DNA of 64,000 nt from Bradyrhizobium amphicarpaeae (GCF_002266435.3 NZ_CP029426.2:2386001-2450000); one strand, 5' to 3'; counted from the stretch's first letter, positions 27,203 through 35,822 are shown. Numbers and translations: made by a program. Notes: generated from the sequence alone by a model not told the origin.

Positions 27203-28077
27203 TCTACGACATCAGGCACGTCACCACCTACGAGTATGAGAGCCCGGTCAGCTTCGCCCGCTGCACGCTGCGGCTCGAGCCGAGGAGCGGCGGCGGCCAG
27301 GAACTGATCTCGCACAAGGTCGAGATCCGTCCGCGGCCGTCGGAGCGCAACGTCCGCCGCGACTTCTTCGGCACGCTGACCGAAAGCATCGTGATCGAGG
27401 CCGCGCATCGCAATTTGCGCATCGACTCGCGTTCGCGTGTCTCGGTGTCGCGCAAGCCGCCGGCGCGCGACGCCGTCAGCCCGTCCTGGGAGAGCATCCG
27501 CGACGTCGCCTTCGAGGCCACCAGCCTCGGGCCATCCTCGCCGGTCGGTTATGTCTTCGCGAGCCCGCTCGTGCCCGTGCTGCGTCCGGTCAGCGCCTAT
27601 GCGGCGATGAGCTTTGCACCGGGCGCGGGCATCCTCAAGGGCGCGGTCGATCTCATGCACCGCATCCGCACCGAGTTTCGCTACGATCCCAAGGCCACGG
27701 TGATCTCGACGCCGCTGGACGAGGTCTTCGACAAGCGACATGGCGTCTGCCAGGACTTTGCCCATGTGATGATCGCGGGGCTTCGCGGGCTCGGCCTGCC
27801 GGCCGCCTATGTCAGCGGATATCTGCGCACGATTCCGCCGGCCGGCCAGCCGCGTTTGCAAGGCGCCGATGCCACCCATGCCTGGGTGTCGCTGTGGTGC
27901 GGGGCGGAGCTTGGCTGGGTCGATTTCGACCCGACCAACGATCTCCTGATCGGCAACGACCATATCGTGCTTGCGGTCGGGCGCGACTTCTCCGACGTCT
28001 CGCCAGTCGACGGCATCATCGTCGGCTCGCCGAAGCAGAAGCTCGGCGTCGCCGTCGACGTGCTGCTGGTGGAGTAG
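27199..28077 (+). CDS. Transglutaminase-like cysteine peptidase
   Basis: Protein of 292 residues with an N-terminal beta-rich bacterial transglutaminase-like domain (IYDIRHVTTYEYESPVSFARCTLRL) and a core triad Cys184 (HGVCQDFAHV), His227 (ATHAWVSLW) and Asp244 (WVDFDPTND). No signal peptide or membrane span. The GTG start overlaps the stop of the ATP-grasp/alpha-E gene, and it ends the three-gene cassette. It may hydrolyse or cross-link the peptide made by the cassette; that is inference. The proteasome-like peptidase Anbu, a frequent neighbour of such cassettes, is not found downstream. Confidence 0.9.
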   Translation: MIYDIRHVTTYEYESPVSFARCTLRLEPRSGGGQELISHKVEIRPRPSERNVRRDFFGTLTESIVIEAAHRNLRIDSRSRVSVSRKPPARDAVSPSWESIRDVAFEATSLGPSSPVGYVFASPLVPVLRPVSAYAAMSFAPGAGILKGAVDLMHRIRTEFRYDPKATVISTPLDEVFDKRHGVCQDFAHVMIAGLRGLGLPAAYVSGYLRTIPPAGQPRLQGADATHAWVSLWCGAELGWVDFDPTNDLLIGNDHIVLAVGRDFSDVSPVDGIIVGSPKQKLGVAVDVLLVE

Positions 28078-28250
28078 GGCGGGTCTCGCAAGCGCCGGTT
28101 TGCCAACGCTCAGCGGACGTCTGCCGTCCCGAGTGTGATCGGCAGCTTGTGGCCCGTGGCGGAGGTCGGCGCTGTCGCTGACAGCCGTGACAGCAGCGTC
28201 CGTTCGTGCTCATTCAGCTGACGTTCGTACTTTTTGATGCCTGGGGTTTC

Positions 28251-29210
28251 TCAGGGTAACCGAGGTTTGCGAAGAGCGATCAAGCCGATCGCCACCAGCA
28301 AGCCGGTGCTGACCAAGCCCAGGCCGGCGAGCTGGAGACTGTTCGGAACCTCGCCTGTGATCGGCATGCCGATCAGGATGGCGACGGCTGGGACGAGGGC
28401 CGGAAATACTGCGGCGCGCCCGGCACCAAGAATTTGAACAGCCTTCGAGAAGGCGATGACAGCAACGACGCCTGAGAGAACACCTTGCACCAGAATTTGC
28501 GCTGCGAGCATCGGCAATGGAGCTGCCAAGAGACGATCCGCTCCGATAACCAGGACGTAGCCGGGAACGTAGACAGCTGCTGAAAGCACCGAGACCACGG
28601 CAGTGCCTGCGACCGGCGACACGCCCCAGCGGCGGTTGAGGACTGTAAACACCGCCCACATCAGGCCGGCAGCCGCGAACAGCAGGTCGCCGACCGGCGT
28701 CAATGCTGTCCCGGTCATCAAACCAGGTCCGGCAATCACAGCGAGCCCGGCGATAATGATGGCGACACCTACAACGCGCGCAATCGTCGGCCGATCACCC
28801 AGGACCAGAAATGCCAGTCCGATGGACCCCAGCGTCAGCGCTGCCGGCTGGATGACGGCGCCATGGGCCAACGGCGCGAATGAATAGCCTGACACACCGG
28901 TTATGACGAAGAGCGGCCCGACCAGCAGTGTCAGGACGGCGGCATTCGTCATGCCCATGCCGGCCATACCCACGATGCCGTGCCTCAATAACCACGGCAG
29001 CATGATCAATCCTGCGACGCCGTACCGGATCGCTGCGATGTCGGTGGCGTGGAGACCCGCCGAGACACCGGCGCGCGCCATGGCCAGATAGGAGCCCCAG
29101 ATGCTCGCGGCCAACAAGCCGAGCGTAAAGCCCCGCACCTCCGGGCGATCGCGCAGAGCTACCCGCGAAGGCACGATCGGTACGGCAAGCGTGGACAGGG
29201 ACGTGCTCAT
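28251..29210 (-). CDS. EamA/DMT-family exporter
   Basis: Membrane protein of 319 residues with ten predicted helices in two EamA repeats (first starting GFTLGLLAASIWGSYLAMARAGV, second GDLLFAAAGLMWAVFTVLNRRWG). Such carriers export amino acids, metabolites or drugs; the substrate here is unknown. Start ATG at 29210 is preferred over 29216 because AGAGAG lies six bases before it. It lies 30 bases downstream of the peroxiredoxin-like gene in the same operon. Base composition of this module looks lower in GC than the flanks. Confidence 0.88.
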   Translation of the reverse strand: MSTSLSTLAVPIVPSRVALRDRPEVRGFTLGLLAASIWGSYLAMARAGVSAGLHATDIAAIRYGVAGLIMLPWLLRHGIVGMAGMGMTNAAVLTLLVGPLFVITGVSGYSFAPLAHGAVIQPAALTLGSIGLAFLVLGDRPTIARVVGVAIIIAGLAVIAGPGLMTGTALTPVGDLLFAAAGLMWAVFTVLNRRWGVSPVAGTAVVSVLSAAVYVPGYVLVIGADRLLAAPLPMLAAQILVQGVLSGVVAVIAFSKAVQILGAGRAAVFPALVPAVAILIGMPITGEVPNSLQLAGLGLVSTGLLVAIGLIALRKPRLP

Positions 29211-29240
29211 GACCATCTCTCTTGCTTTCGAGATCTGCGA

Positions 29241-29891
29241 TCAGGACGCGATGGCGAGCTTGCGCAGCGCCGAGAGCGCTAAGGCCGGATCCATCCTGTT
29301 GCGGTAGTCGGGATCGACGTTCGCGAGTGCGATACGGCCGCCCTTCTCGATGACGTAGCTCGCGGGCATTGGCAGCGACCATTGTCCGTCCCCATTGCGG
29401 GTCGGCAGGTCGTGGCCGAATTTCTGGTAAAGCGCCTTGATAGCCGGCGATAGTTGGAAGCGGATGCCGAGCGCATCCGCCAACGCGCCGCCTGTATCAC
29501 TCAACACGTCGAAGCTCAGCGCGTTCTTCTCCGCGGTCGTCAACGTGTTGTCAGCCGTCTCCGGCGAGATGGCGACCAGGCGAGCGCCAAGCGCCGTGAT
29601 CTCGGGCAACGCTTTCTGGAAGGCGCGCAGTTCGAGATTGCAGTAGGGGCACCAGCCGCCGCGATAGAAGGTCACAACGAGTGGACCGCTTGCGATCAGA
29701 GCGCCGAGATCGGTGGTGCCACCAATCTGGTTCGGCAGTTGCCTTTGCGGAAACTGTGCACCGGCCTTGAGCGCGCGATCAGCCAGCGACTGCAGCGCCG
29801 CATTGTCGTCATCGACGAGCTTCGCGGTTTCGGCGCCGACACGCTCGAGCCAGGATGTCTTGAAGGTATCGAGTTCGGTTTGCAGGGACAT
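29241..29891 (-). CDS. Peroxiredoxin-like family protein (AhpC/TSA fold)
   Basis: Thioredoxin-fold protein of 216 residues. The active-site stretch VTFYRGGWCPYCNLELRAFQ holds a CxxC pair where the peroxidatic Cys of AhpC/TSA proteins sits. A C-terminal MPASYVIEKGGRIALANVDPDYRNRMDP block is typical of the peroxiredoxin-like subgroup. It probably reduces peroxides or acts as a thiol oxidoreductase in the cytoplasm. GGAG lies seven bases before ATG 29891. Member of the LysR-linked three-gene unit. Confidence 0.87.
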   Translation of the reverse strand: MSLQTELDTFKTSWLERVGAETAKLVDDDNAALQSLADRALKAGAQFPQRQLPNQIGGTTDLGALIASGPLVVTFYRGGWCPYCNLELRAFQKALPEITALGARLVAISPETADNTLTTAEKNALSFDVLSDTGGALADALGIRFQLSPAIKALYQKFGHDLPTRNGDGQWSLPMPASYVIEKGGRIALANVDPDYRNRMDPALALSALRKLAIAS

Positions 29892-29954
29892 GATCATTCT
29901 CCGGATCGTTGGGTGGTACGGGGATTGAAGCCGGCCATTGTTCGAAAGGGGGGC

Positions 29955-30743
29955 TCAGGCCTTCGATGCGGCCATCATCTGTTGGACGAGCGCATTGGCG
30001 CTGGCGCCTTCGAGCGCGAGTCCGTAGCCGACTTCGCGAACGATCCGCTCTTTCAGCGGCTGGATGAAGTGGATGCGCGTATTACGGCGCGTCACCTCGG
30101 GTTGCTTGAGGTATTGCTGCGCCAGATCACGGGCGACCGCAACGGCACTGCCCGCATCCGCCAGATAATTCACGACGCCCCATGCTGCAGCTTCCTCCGC
30201 CGTGACCGGACGCGGGCTAAGCAGGAATGCCTCGGTCCGGCCCGCTCCTGCGCGATACGACCACATCGTGTAAACGCCATCGCCTGGAACGATCCCTCCG
30301 GCGAAGTGCGGCAGATCGTGGAAAGTCGCCGTCTTTGCAGCAACGATGACGTTGGCCAGCAGCGCATACTCGGTGTGGACGTGCGCCTTGCCCTCGATGG
30401 CGGCGATCAACGGCACGCGAATGTTGGCGATGTTTTCCAGGATCTGGGTGCCTTCGTCGTGCACCTTCGACCAAACATTGGCATCGCCGACATTGCCGAA
30501 GCTGCCGAAGTCGATGTCGGCCATGTAGTCGCCGACGCCAGTCAGGATGACAACCTTGTTTCCGCGGTCGCGGCTGATCTCGTAAAAGGCGTCCGTGAAG
30601 CCCTCATGGTCGCGCGCGTCAAACTTGATGGGGCCGCCGTTTGTGTGCATCTCGACCAGCAATATGCCGTCTGCGTCCCGACTCATGCGGAGGTGGGCGT
30701 AGCGGCTGAAATAGGTCGGCTCTGAGCTATCTTCGGCGCTCAT
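29955..30743 (-). CDS. Crotonase-superfamily hydrolase, 6-oxocamphor-hydrolase-like
   Basis: Crotonase-fold protein of 262 residues. It lacks the usual enoyl-CoA hydratase Glu pair but keeps the residues known for 6-oxocamphor hydrolase, a C-C bond hydrolase of cyclic beta-diketones. These are His46 (ARDHEGF), His123 (HVHTEY), His146 and Asp155 (LPHFAGGIVPGD), each one position above the known numbering. The N-terminal SRYAHLRMSRDADGILLVEMHT block also resembles it. It should therefore cleave a 1,3-dicarbonyl, not hydrate an enoyl-CoA. First gene of the operon divergent from LysR. The comparison is from memory, not an alignment search. Confidence 0.8.
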   Translation of the reverse strand: MSAEDSSEPTYFSRYAHLRMSRDADGILLVEMHTNGGPIKFDARDHEGFTDAFYEISRDRGNKVVILTGVGDYMADIDFGSFGNVGDANVWSKVHDEGTQILENIANIRVPLIAAIEGKAHVHTEYALLANVIVAAKTATFHDLPHFAGGIVPGDGVYTMWSYRAGAGRTEAFLLSPRPVTAEEAAAWGVVNYLADAGSAVAVARDLAQQYLKQPEVTRRNTRIHFIQPLKERIVREVGYGLALEGASANALVQQMMAASKA

Positions 30744-30847
30744 ATCATCTCCGTAGCGTTGCGTAGCGGCGGCGCTGTCGTCGCCTGGCTATCGGTGAAT
30801 CAATGAATGATGCCGTGGACTTGCGGAACACCCGCTGAATTCATATC

Positions 30848-30870
30848 ATTCATACGAAAGGCGTATGAAT
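30848..30870. promoter_or_regulatory. Perfect inverted repeat before the LysR gene, likely its operator
   Basis: ATTCATACG (30848-30856), a five-base spacer, then CGTATGAAT (30862-30870). The second arm ends one base before the lysR ATG at 30872, so the site overlaps the start region of the regulator and lies 105 bases upstream of the divergent crotonase gene. LysR proteins commonly bind such interrupted palindromes to control themselves and the divergent operon. Confidence 0.6.
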
Positions 30871-30871
30871 A

Positions 30872-31792
30872 ATGGATCTGCTAGGCCCCATGAAGACGTT
30901 CGTCCGCGTGGTCGAAGCCGGCAGCTTCACCGCGGTCGCAACCGAACAGAACTCGACGCAGCCGACGATCAGCCGGCAGATCGCAGCGCTCGAAGAGCAT
31001 CTTGGTTCGCGCCTTCTCACCCGAACGACACGTGCTTTGACGCTGACCGATGACGGTCGCGCATTCTATGAGCATGCGCTGCGGGCTTTGGAGGCCGTCG
31101 GCGAGGCAGAGAACGCAGTCGGCCGGCGCCGGGTAAAACCCACCGGGACGTTGCGTCTCGCCGTGCCGGTGGTGCTCGGCCGTCGACATATCGTGCCACG
31201 CCTCGCCGGGTTCCTCGCGCGCTATCCGGATCTGTCGATCGACGTGACGATGAGCGATAGCTTCGTCGATCTCGTCGAGCAGGGCATCGATCTCGCGTTG
31301 CGCGTTGGCGAGATCGCCGATCAGAGCCTGGTTGCGCGCAAGATCGGCATGGTGCGCCGGCTGACGGTAGCTTCACCGGCCTATCTCAAGGCGCACGGCA
31401 CACCACGCGCGCCTACCGACCTCGCACGCCATCAGTGCATCGTCTATACCCGCCTCGCCACGGGCAATCGATGGCACTTTGAGAGCAAGGATGGGCCATT
31501 GGTGGTGGCTGTTTCGGGCCGCTATCGCGTCGATAATTCGGAAGCCGTGCGTGAAGGCGTGCTTGCCGGTCTCGGCATCGCCGTCATCCCGGCATTCGCG
31601 TTCTCGAATGAAGTGGAGCACAAAAAGGTGCAGGTTCTGCTCAGGTCATACGAGCCAAAGCCTCTGCCGCTCAATGCCGTGTACCCGTCACGCCGCTTCG
31701 TCCCGCTCAAGGTACGAGCAATGATCGATTTCCTGGCCAGCGAACTTGAGATCGATCCGGTGCTCAGCCGCTACGGCACATCCGCTGACTGA
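30872..31792 (+). CDS. LysR-family transcriptional regulator
   Basis: Regulator of 306 residues. The N-terminal winged helix-turn-helix (FVRVVEAGSFTAVATEQNSTQPTISRQIAALEEHLGSRLLTRTTR, residues about 9-53) is followed by a periplasmic-binding-like effector domain (about 90-295) of the CrgA/DsdC-like subgroup. Divergent from the crotonase-peroxiredoxin-EamA operon, which it presumably controls. The effector may be the operon's beta-diketone substrate, an inference. The strong palindrome at 30848-30870 is the likely binding site. Confidence 0.9.
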   Translation: MDLLGPMKTFVRVVEAGSFTAVATEQNSTQPTISRQIAALEEHLGSRLLTRTTRALTLTDDGRAFYEHALRALEAVGEAENAVGRRRVKPTGTLRLAVPVVLGRRHIVPRLAGFLARYPDLSIDVTMSDSFVDLVEQGIDLALRVGEIADQSLVARKIGMVRRLTVASPAYLKAHGTPRAPTDLARHQCIVYTRLATGNRWHFESKDGPLVVAVSGRYRVDNSEAVREGVLAGLGIAVIPAFAFSNEVEHKKVQVLLRSYEPKPLPLNAVYPSRRFVPLKVRAMIDFLASELEIDPVLSRYGTSAD

Positions 31793-31840
31793 GCGTCAGC
31801 ATGACCGCCAGCTGCGGACGCGTCCTTGAGTTGCTCGGGG

Positions 31841-32665
31841 TCACCGCACCATGGTCTCGCGATCCCAGGCCTGATAGTCGGGCGAACCTTCGATCCGGAT
31901 CGGACCGTCGTAGCCGTATTCCACCATGTGCACGGTCACATAGTCTTCGCCGAAAAACACGACGCCATAGGATTGCGGCAGGTCCGACGCGCTCAGCAGC
32001 CTGGTCTCGGAGAACAGGGGATAGCTCGCATGGTTGGTGCCGCGCAGCGAGGAGACGGGAACGCCTGCAACCGATCCGGCCAGAGGCAGGTGACAATGCC
32101 CGAAGAAGACGTGACGGATTTTCGACCGGTTGCGGCCGACGAGACGCCGGAACGGTGCGTCGTCGAGCAGGCGGATCTGGTCGAGCGGGGCCAGATGCAC
32201 CGGCATCGGGTTGTGGTGCATGAACAGCAGGAACGGCCCGTCATGCTCGGCAAGCCGTGCGTCGAGCCAGCCGAGGCGATCGTCGCAATAGCGGCCGGCG
32301 TGTGTTTCCGGATGGGCGGTGTCGAGGAACAGGCAGCGGCCGGCGGCGGTGTCGTGGACGCCCTGGACGAAGCCGTTGTCGTCGGAGAGATCGGGGAAGA
32401 CGCTCAGGAAGGCGGCACGTCGATCATGGTTGCCGATGCAGAGCCGGACCGGCAGGGGATATTCGTCGAGGCGCTGCTTGAGCCAGTGATAGTCGGCGGC
32501 ATCGCCCCAATCAGAGAGATCACCGGTGATCACCATCAACTCGGCGTCGTGGTGATCCTTCAGGGCATGAGCCAGCGCCCGCTCGAAATTGGCGCGCGGA
32601 TCGCGTCCGCCGATGGTCGAGCCGGGTGCCGTCAGGTGAATGTCGCTCAAGTGAAGCAGCTTCAT
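31841..32665 (-). CDS. Metallophosphoesterase, GpdQ/CpdA-like phosphodiesterase
   Basis: Calcineurin-like phosphodiesterase of 274 residues. The metal motifs appear in order: DIHL (LLHLSDIHLT, residues 1-10), GDLSDWGD, GNHDRR, FMHHNP and GHCHLP. The class includes glycerophosphodiesterase GpdQ and cAMP phosphodiesterase CpdA. Its place at the end of a Ugp-like importer operon argues for hydrolysing an imported glycerophosphodiester. Start ATG at 32665 has an excellent GGAAGGAACG ribosome binding site; the frame's earlier ATG at 32689 lies within the preceding hairpin. No signal peptide, so the enzyme is cytoplasmic. Confidence 0.88.
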   Translation of the reverse strand: MKLLHLSDIHLTAPGSTIGGRDPRANFERALAHALKDHHDAELMVITGDLSDWGDAADYHWLKQRLDEYPLPVRLCIGNHDRRAAFLSVFPDLSDDNGFVQGVHDTAAGRCLFLDTAHPETHAGRYCDDRLGWLDARLAEHDGPFLLFMHHNPMPVHLAPLDQIRLLDDAPFRRLVGRNRSKIRHVFFGHCHLPLAGSVAGVPVSSLRGTNHASYPLFSETRLLSASDLPQSYGVVFFGEDYVTVHMVEYGYDGPIRIEGSPDYQAWDRETMVR

Positions 32666-32686
32666 CGTTCCTTCCAGTTCGTGCGA

Positions 32687-32711
32687 CACGGGGCGCCGGC
32701 GGCGCCCCGTG
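32687..32711. other. Stem-loop between the binding-protein and phosphodiesterase genes
   Basis: A perfect 11-base inverted repeat, CACGGGGCGCC and GGCGCCCCGTG, with a three-base loop. It lies in the operon transcript just after the stop of the substrate-binding-protein gene and has no T tract. Such hairpins usually protect the upstream message, giving more binding protein than downstream product. Confidence 0.6.
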
Positions 32712-32731
32712 GTTGGCGGATGTCGTGATGC

Positions 32732-34012
32732 TCAGCGTGCTGTGCCGGTGGTCTTCGGCAGCAGCTTCTGCACATCCGCGGTCATGTCGGCGAGGACCGC
32801 CTCGGGCTCCTTGGCGCGGGCGCCGGAGACGATCGAGTTCAGGTGATCCTTGATCACGTCGGTGATCTTCAGGCCGTTGTCGCCGGGGAAGGCGTACCAT
32901 TTGGTGAGCAGCGGGAGCTGGCCGACCGCGGTGTAGTTGTTGGGGTTCTTGACGTAGAAGTCCTTCAGATAGACGTCGTTGGCGACCTTGTTGGGCGGCA
33001 TGTAGCCGGTGGTCTCCGCCATGATCGCGGCGCCCTTGGCGCCGGTCCAGAACTTCACCGCTTCCCAGGCGGCGTCGCGCTTGGCCTTGTCCTTGGCGAG
33101 GATCAGCACGACGTTGCCGCCGGCCGGCAGCCTGCCGTTCGGGGAGGCCACGTCCGGGAACGGGATCGTCTTCAACGCGAACTTGCCGCCGGTCATCTGC
33201 GTGACCTTGTTGAGGTCCGAGGTCGAGGTGATGTGGAAGCCGGTCTTGCCGGCCGCGAACGCCGCGCGCATCGACGGTTGGTCGAGATTGGGCATGCCGC
33301 CCTCGTTGACGAGCCGCGCGATCATGTTGATGGCGAACTTGCCTTCCGGTCCGTCGAAGGCGACCTTGGTCTCGTCGGTATTGAGCATGGTGCCGCCGCG
33401 CGCGAAGACCGGGGCTTGCCACAGCCAGTTGCCGGTGATGTCCCAGGCATAGGTGACGCCGTTGGTGTCGTTGCCGATGGCCTTGATCTTTTTGGCGAGC
33501 GCGATCAGCTCGTCCCAGCTCTTCGGCAGATTGTCCACGTCGCCGCCGGCCTGCTTCACGAGGTCGAGATTCACGTAGACGATCGGCAGGGAGATCGCGA
33601 ACGGAAGGGCGTAGACTTTGCCGCCGGCGGTACCGATGTCATACATCGCCTGATGGAAGCCCTGCTTGTCGAAATCCTTTTCGGCGGCGATATAGCCGCC
33701 GAGTTCGGCCGGGATGTTCTTGTCGACCAGGACGCGGATGCGGTTCAGGCCCTGGAAGGACACGTCGGGCATCTGATTGGTGACGGCCTCGCGCAGCACT
33801 TTCTGGGTAGCGTCCTCGTAGGATTCGTAAGGCGCGCGCATGGTGACCTTGATCTCCGGGTGCACCTTGGCGAACTCCTCGGCGATGCGCTTGTGGGTCT
33901 CGGTGAACAGCTCCGGGTAGGGATACTGCATCACGATCTCGGTCTTGGTCTGCGCGAGCGCAGAGCCGGCCGCGAGCGAAAGAGCCGCCGCGGCGATGAT
34001 GGACTTCAGCAT
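32732..34012 (-). CDS. ABC transporter substrate-binding protein, sugar/glycerol-3-phosphate type
   Basis: Periplasmic family-1 binding protein of 426 residues. The signal peptide MLKSIIAAAALSLAAGSALAQ ends with an AxA-Q cleavage site. The mature part shows family features (IKVTMRAPYESYEDATQKVLREA, GKVYALPFAISLPIVYVNLDL, the AAFAAGKTGFHITS hinge region). Overall it resembles UgpB-like proteins for glycerol-3-phosphate or its diesters; the ligand is not proven. AGGAG lies seven bases before ATG 34012. Fourth gene of the operon ATPase - permease - permease - binding protein - phosphodiesterase. Confidence 0.88.
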   Translation of the reverse strand: MLKSIIAAAALSLAAGSALAQTKTEIVMQYPYPELFTETHKRIAEEFAKVHPEIKVTMRAPYESYEDATQKVLREAVTNQMPDVSFQGLNRIRVLVDKNIPAELGGYIAAEKDFDKQGFHQAMYDIGTAGGKVYALPFAISLPIVYVNLDLVKQAGGDVDNLPKSWDELIALAKKIKAIGNDTNGVTYAWDITGNWLWQAPVFARGGTMLNTDETKVAFDGPEGKFAINMIARLVNEGGMPNLDQPSMRAAFAAGKTGFHITSTSDLNKVTQMTGGKFALKTIPFPDVASPNGRLPAGGNVVLILAKDKAKRDAAWEAVKFWTGAKGAAIMAETTGYMPPNKVANDVYLKDFYVKNPNNYTAVGQLPLLTKWYAFPGDNGLKITDVIKDHLNSIVSGARAKEPEAVLADMTADVQKLLPKTTGTAR

Positions 34013-34041
34013 GGATAGACTCCTGGTTGAGGTGGTTTCGG

Positions 34042-34878
34042 TTACTTGATCCCGGTGAGGGTGATGCCCTCGATGAAGCGGCGCTGGGCAAAGAGGAAAG
34101 CGATCACGAGCGGCGCGATGATCACCATCGCCGCAGCCATCAACGGGCCGTAGCTGGTGCCGGCCTCGTTGTTGCGGAAATGGGCGACCGCCAGCGGCGG
34201 CGTACGCAGTTGCTCGCTGTTGAGCACGATCAGCGGCCAGAAATAGTCGTTCCAATGCGCGACCACGGAGAAGATGCCGAAGGCGGTGACGGCCGGGATC
34301 GCTGCCGGCAGCATCACCCGCCAGACGATGCCGAATTCGGAGATGCCGTCCATGCGCGCGGCATCGACCAGATCGTCCGGCACGGTCTTGAAGAACTGGC
34401 GCATCAGGAAGATGCCGAACACCGAGATCGTGAAAGGCAGGACGAGCGCGGCATAGCTGTCGAGCAGGCCGACTTCGTGCAGCAGCAGGAAGACCGGGAT
34501 TGCGGTCGCCTGCGGCGGGATCAGGATCCCGAACAGCACCAGCGCAAACAGCGTCTCGCGGCCGAGGAAGCGAAGTTTCGCGAGCGCGTAGGCCGCCGGC
34601 AACGCCACCATCACCTGCAGCACGAAGATCGAGACCGTGACGATGACGCCATTGAGCAGGAAGCGCAGCAGATTGGCCTTGGCGAACGCCTCGCGCAAAT
34701 TGTCCCACAGTGCGAACTGGTGCGGGATCAGGTGCAACTCGCTGGAGAAGACCTCGGTCTGCGGCTTGGATGCGGTCGAGATCATCCAGATGAAGGGCGC
34801 GAGCATGATCGAGGCACCCACGATCAAGAGCAAATGGCGAAGGATGGCCCGGAACGGGATCGAATGCGCGTTGCTCAT
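34042..34878 (-). CDS. ABC transporter permease (UgpE/MalG type)
   Basis: Inner-membrane permease of 278 residues with six predicted helices, starting after a short cytoplasmic N-terminus (MSNAHSIPFRAILRHLLLIV). The EAA-type coupling helix for the ATPase is seen at DDLVDAARMDGISEFGIVWRVMLP. It forms a heterodimer with the product of the preceding gene; the ATG overlaps that gene's stop by four bases. The C-terminus (RRFIEGITLTGIK) is typical of MalG-like permeases. The long upstream open frame is an artefact of overlap. Confidence 0.9.
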   Translation of the reverse strand: MSNAHSIPFRAILRHLLLIVGASIMLAPFIWMISTASKPQTEVFSSELHLIPHQFALWDNLREAFAKANLLRFLLNGVIVTVSIFVLQVMVALPAAYALAKLRFLGRETLFALVLFGILIPPQATAIPVFLLLHEVGLLDSYAALVLPFTISVFGIFLMRQFFKTVPDDLVDAARMDGISEFGIVWRVMLPAAIPAVTAFGIFSVVAHWNDYFWPLIVLNSEQLRTPPLAVAHFRNNEAGTSYGPLMAAAMVIIAPLVIAFLFAQRRFIEGITLTGIK

Positions 34879-35822
34879 GTGTAATGCACGCCGCGATCGG
34901 CGAGCCTCGACTTGATCAGCGTGAGAGCGAGAACGAAGACCAGGAAGACGACCGTGATCGCCGCGGCGTAGCCGGAACGGAAGAACTCGAAGCCTTCCGT
35001 GTACATGGTGTGGATCAGCACCTCGGTGGATTTCGACGGGCCGCCCTTGGTGAGCACGTGCACCGTGTCGAATACCTGGAAGGAGCGGATGCCGGAGATG
35101 ACGACGACGAAGGTCGTCACCGGCCCGAGCATCGGCCAGGTCACGAGGCGGAAGCGAGCCCAGCCGCTCGAGGCACCGTCGATTTCGGCTGCTTCGTAAA
35201 GTTGCTTGGGAATGGAGACGAGGCCGGCGAGGAACAGCACCATGTTGAAGCCGACTGCCTGCCAGATGCCGATCGCGCACAGCGCATAGAGGGCGGTGCT
35301 GCGGTCCTGCAGCCAGGCGAAGGCCGGCAGGCCCGCATTGCGCAACAGTCCGTTCACCAGGCCGAATTGCGGGTGCAGCATGAACTCCCACACCACCGCC
35401 ATGGCGATCAGGGTCGCCATGACAGGCAGGAAATAGATCGTCCGGTAGAGGCTGCGCAGGCTGGTGCCGCTCTGGATCAGCAGCGCGATCGCAAGGCCGG
35501 CAACCACGGCGCCGGGCACTACGATCACGACGTAGGTCAGCGTGTTGCGCAGCGCGGTCCAGAACACCTTGTCGGCGAACAGGTCCTGGTAGTTGGCGAG
35601 CCCGATCCAGGAGAAATGCGGCGCACCGAGTTGATAATCGGTGAAGGAGAGGGCGATCACGCCGGCGAGCGGGCCGAGCAGCATGACCAGCATGAGCGCC
35701 GCGGCCGGCGTCACCAGGGCGTAAGCTGCGTATGTGCGCCGGCTGCCATGAGCCGGCTGGGTGCGCCTTGCCGTGCGGGCGGGGACGACAGCCGCGTCGA
35801 TGGTCATCGAGCCGTCAGACAT
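34875..35822 (-). CDS. ABC transporter permease (UgpA/MalF type)
   Basis: Inner-membrane permease of 315 residues. After an about 28-residue charged N-terminus there are six helices, with the EAA loop YEAAEIDGASSGWARFRLVTWPML that docks on the ATPase. The GGPSKSTEVLIHTMYTEGFEFFRSGYAAA block is typical of the UgpA/MalF partner. The start overlaps the ATPase gene by eight bases and the end overlaps the second permease by four, so the transport genes are translationally coupled. Confidence 0.9.
   Translation of the reverse strand: MSDGSMTIDAAVVPARTARRTQPAHGSRRTYAAYALVTPAAALMLVMLLGPLAGVIALSFTDYQLGAPHFSWIGLANYQDLFADKVFWTALRNTLTYVVIVVPGAVVAGLAIALLIQSGTSLRSLYRTIYFLPVMATLIAMAVVWEFMLHPQFGLVNGLLRNAGLPAFAWLQDRSTALYALCAIGIWQAVGFNMVLFLAGLVSIPKQLYEAAEIDGASSGWARFRLVTWPMLGPVTTFVVVISGIRSFQVFDTVHVLTKGGPSKSTEVLIHTMYTEGFEFFRSGYAAAITVVFLVFVLALTLIKSRLADRGVHYT

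Noticed and set aside
29955..30743. Ordinary enoyl-CoA hydratase
   Set aside because: The fold is crotonase, but the residues seen match the 6-oxocamphor hydrolase set, not the enoyl-CoA hydratase glutamate pair.
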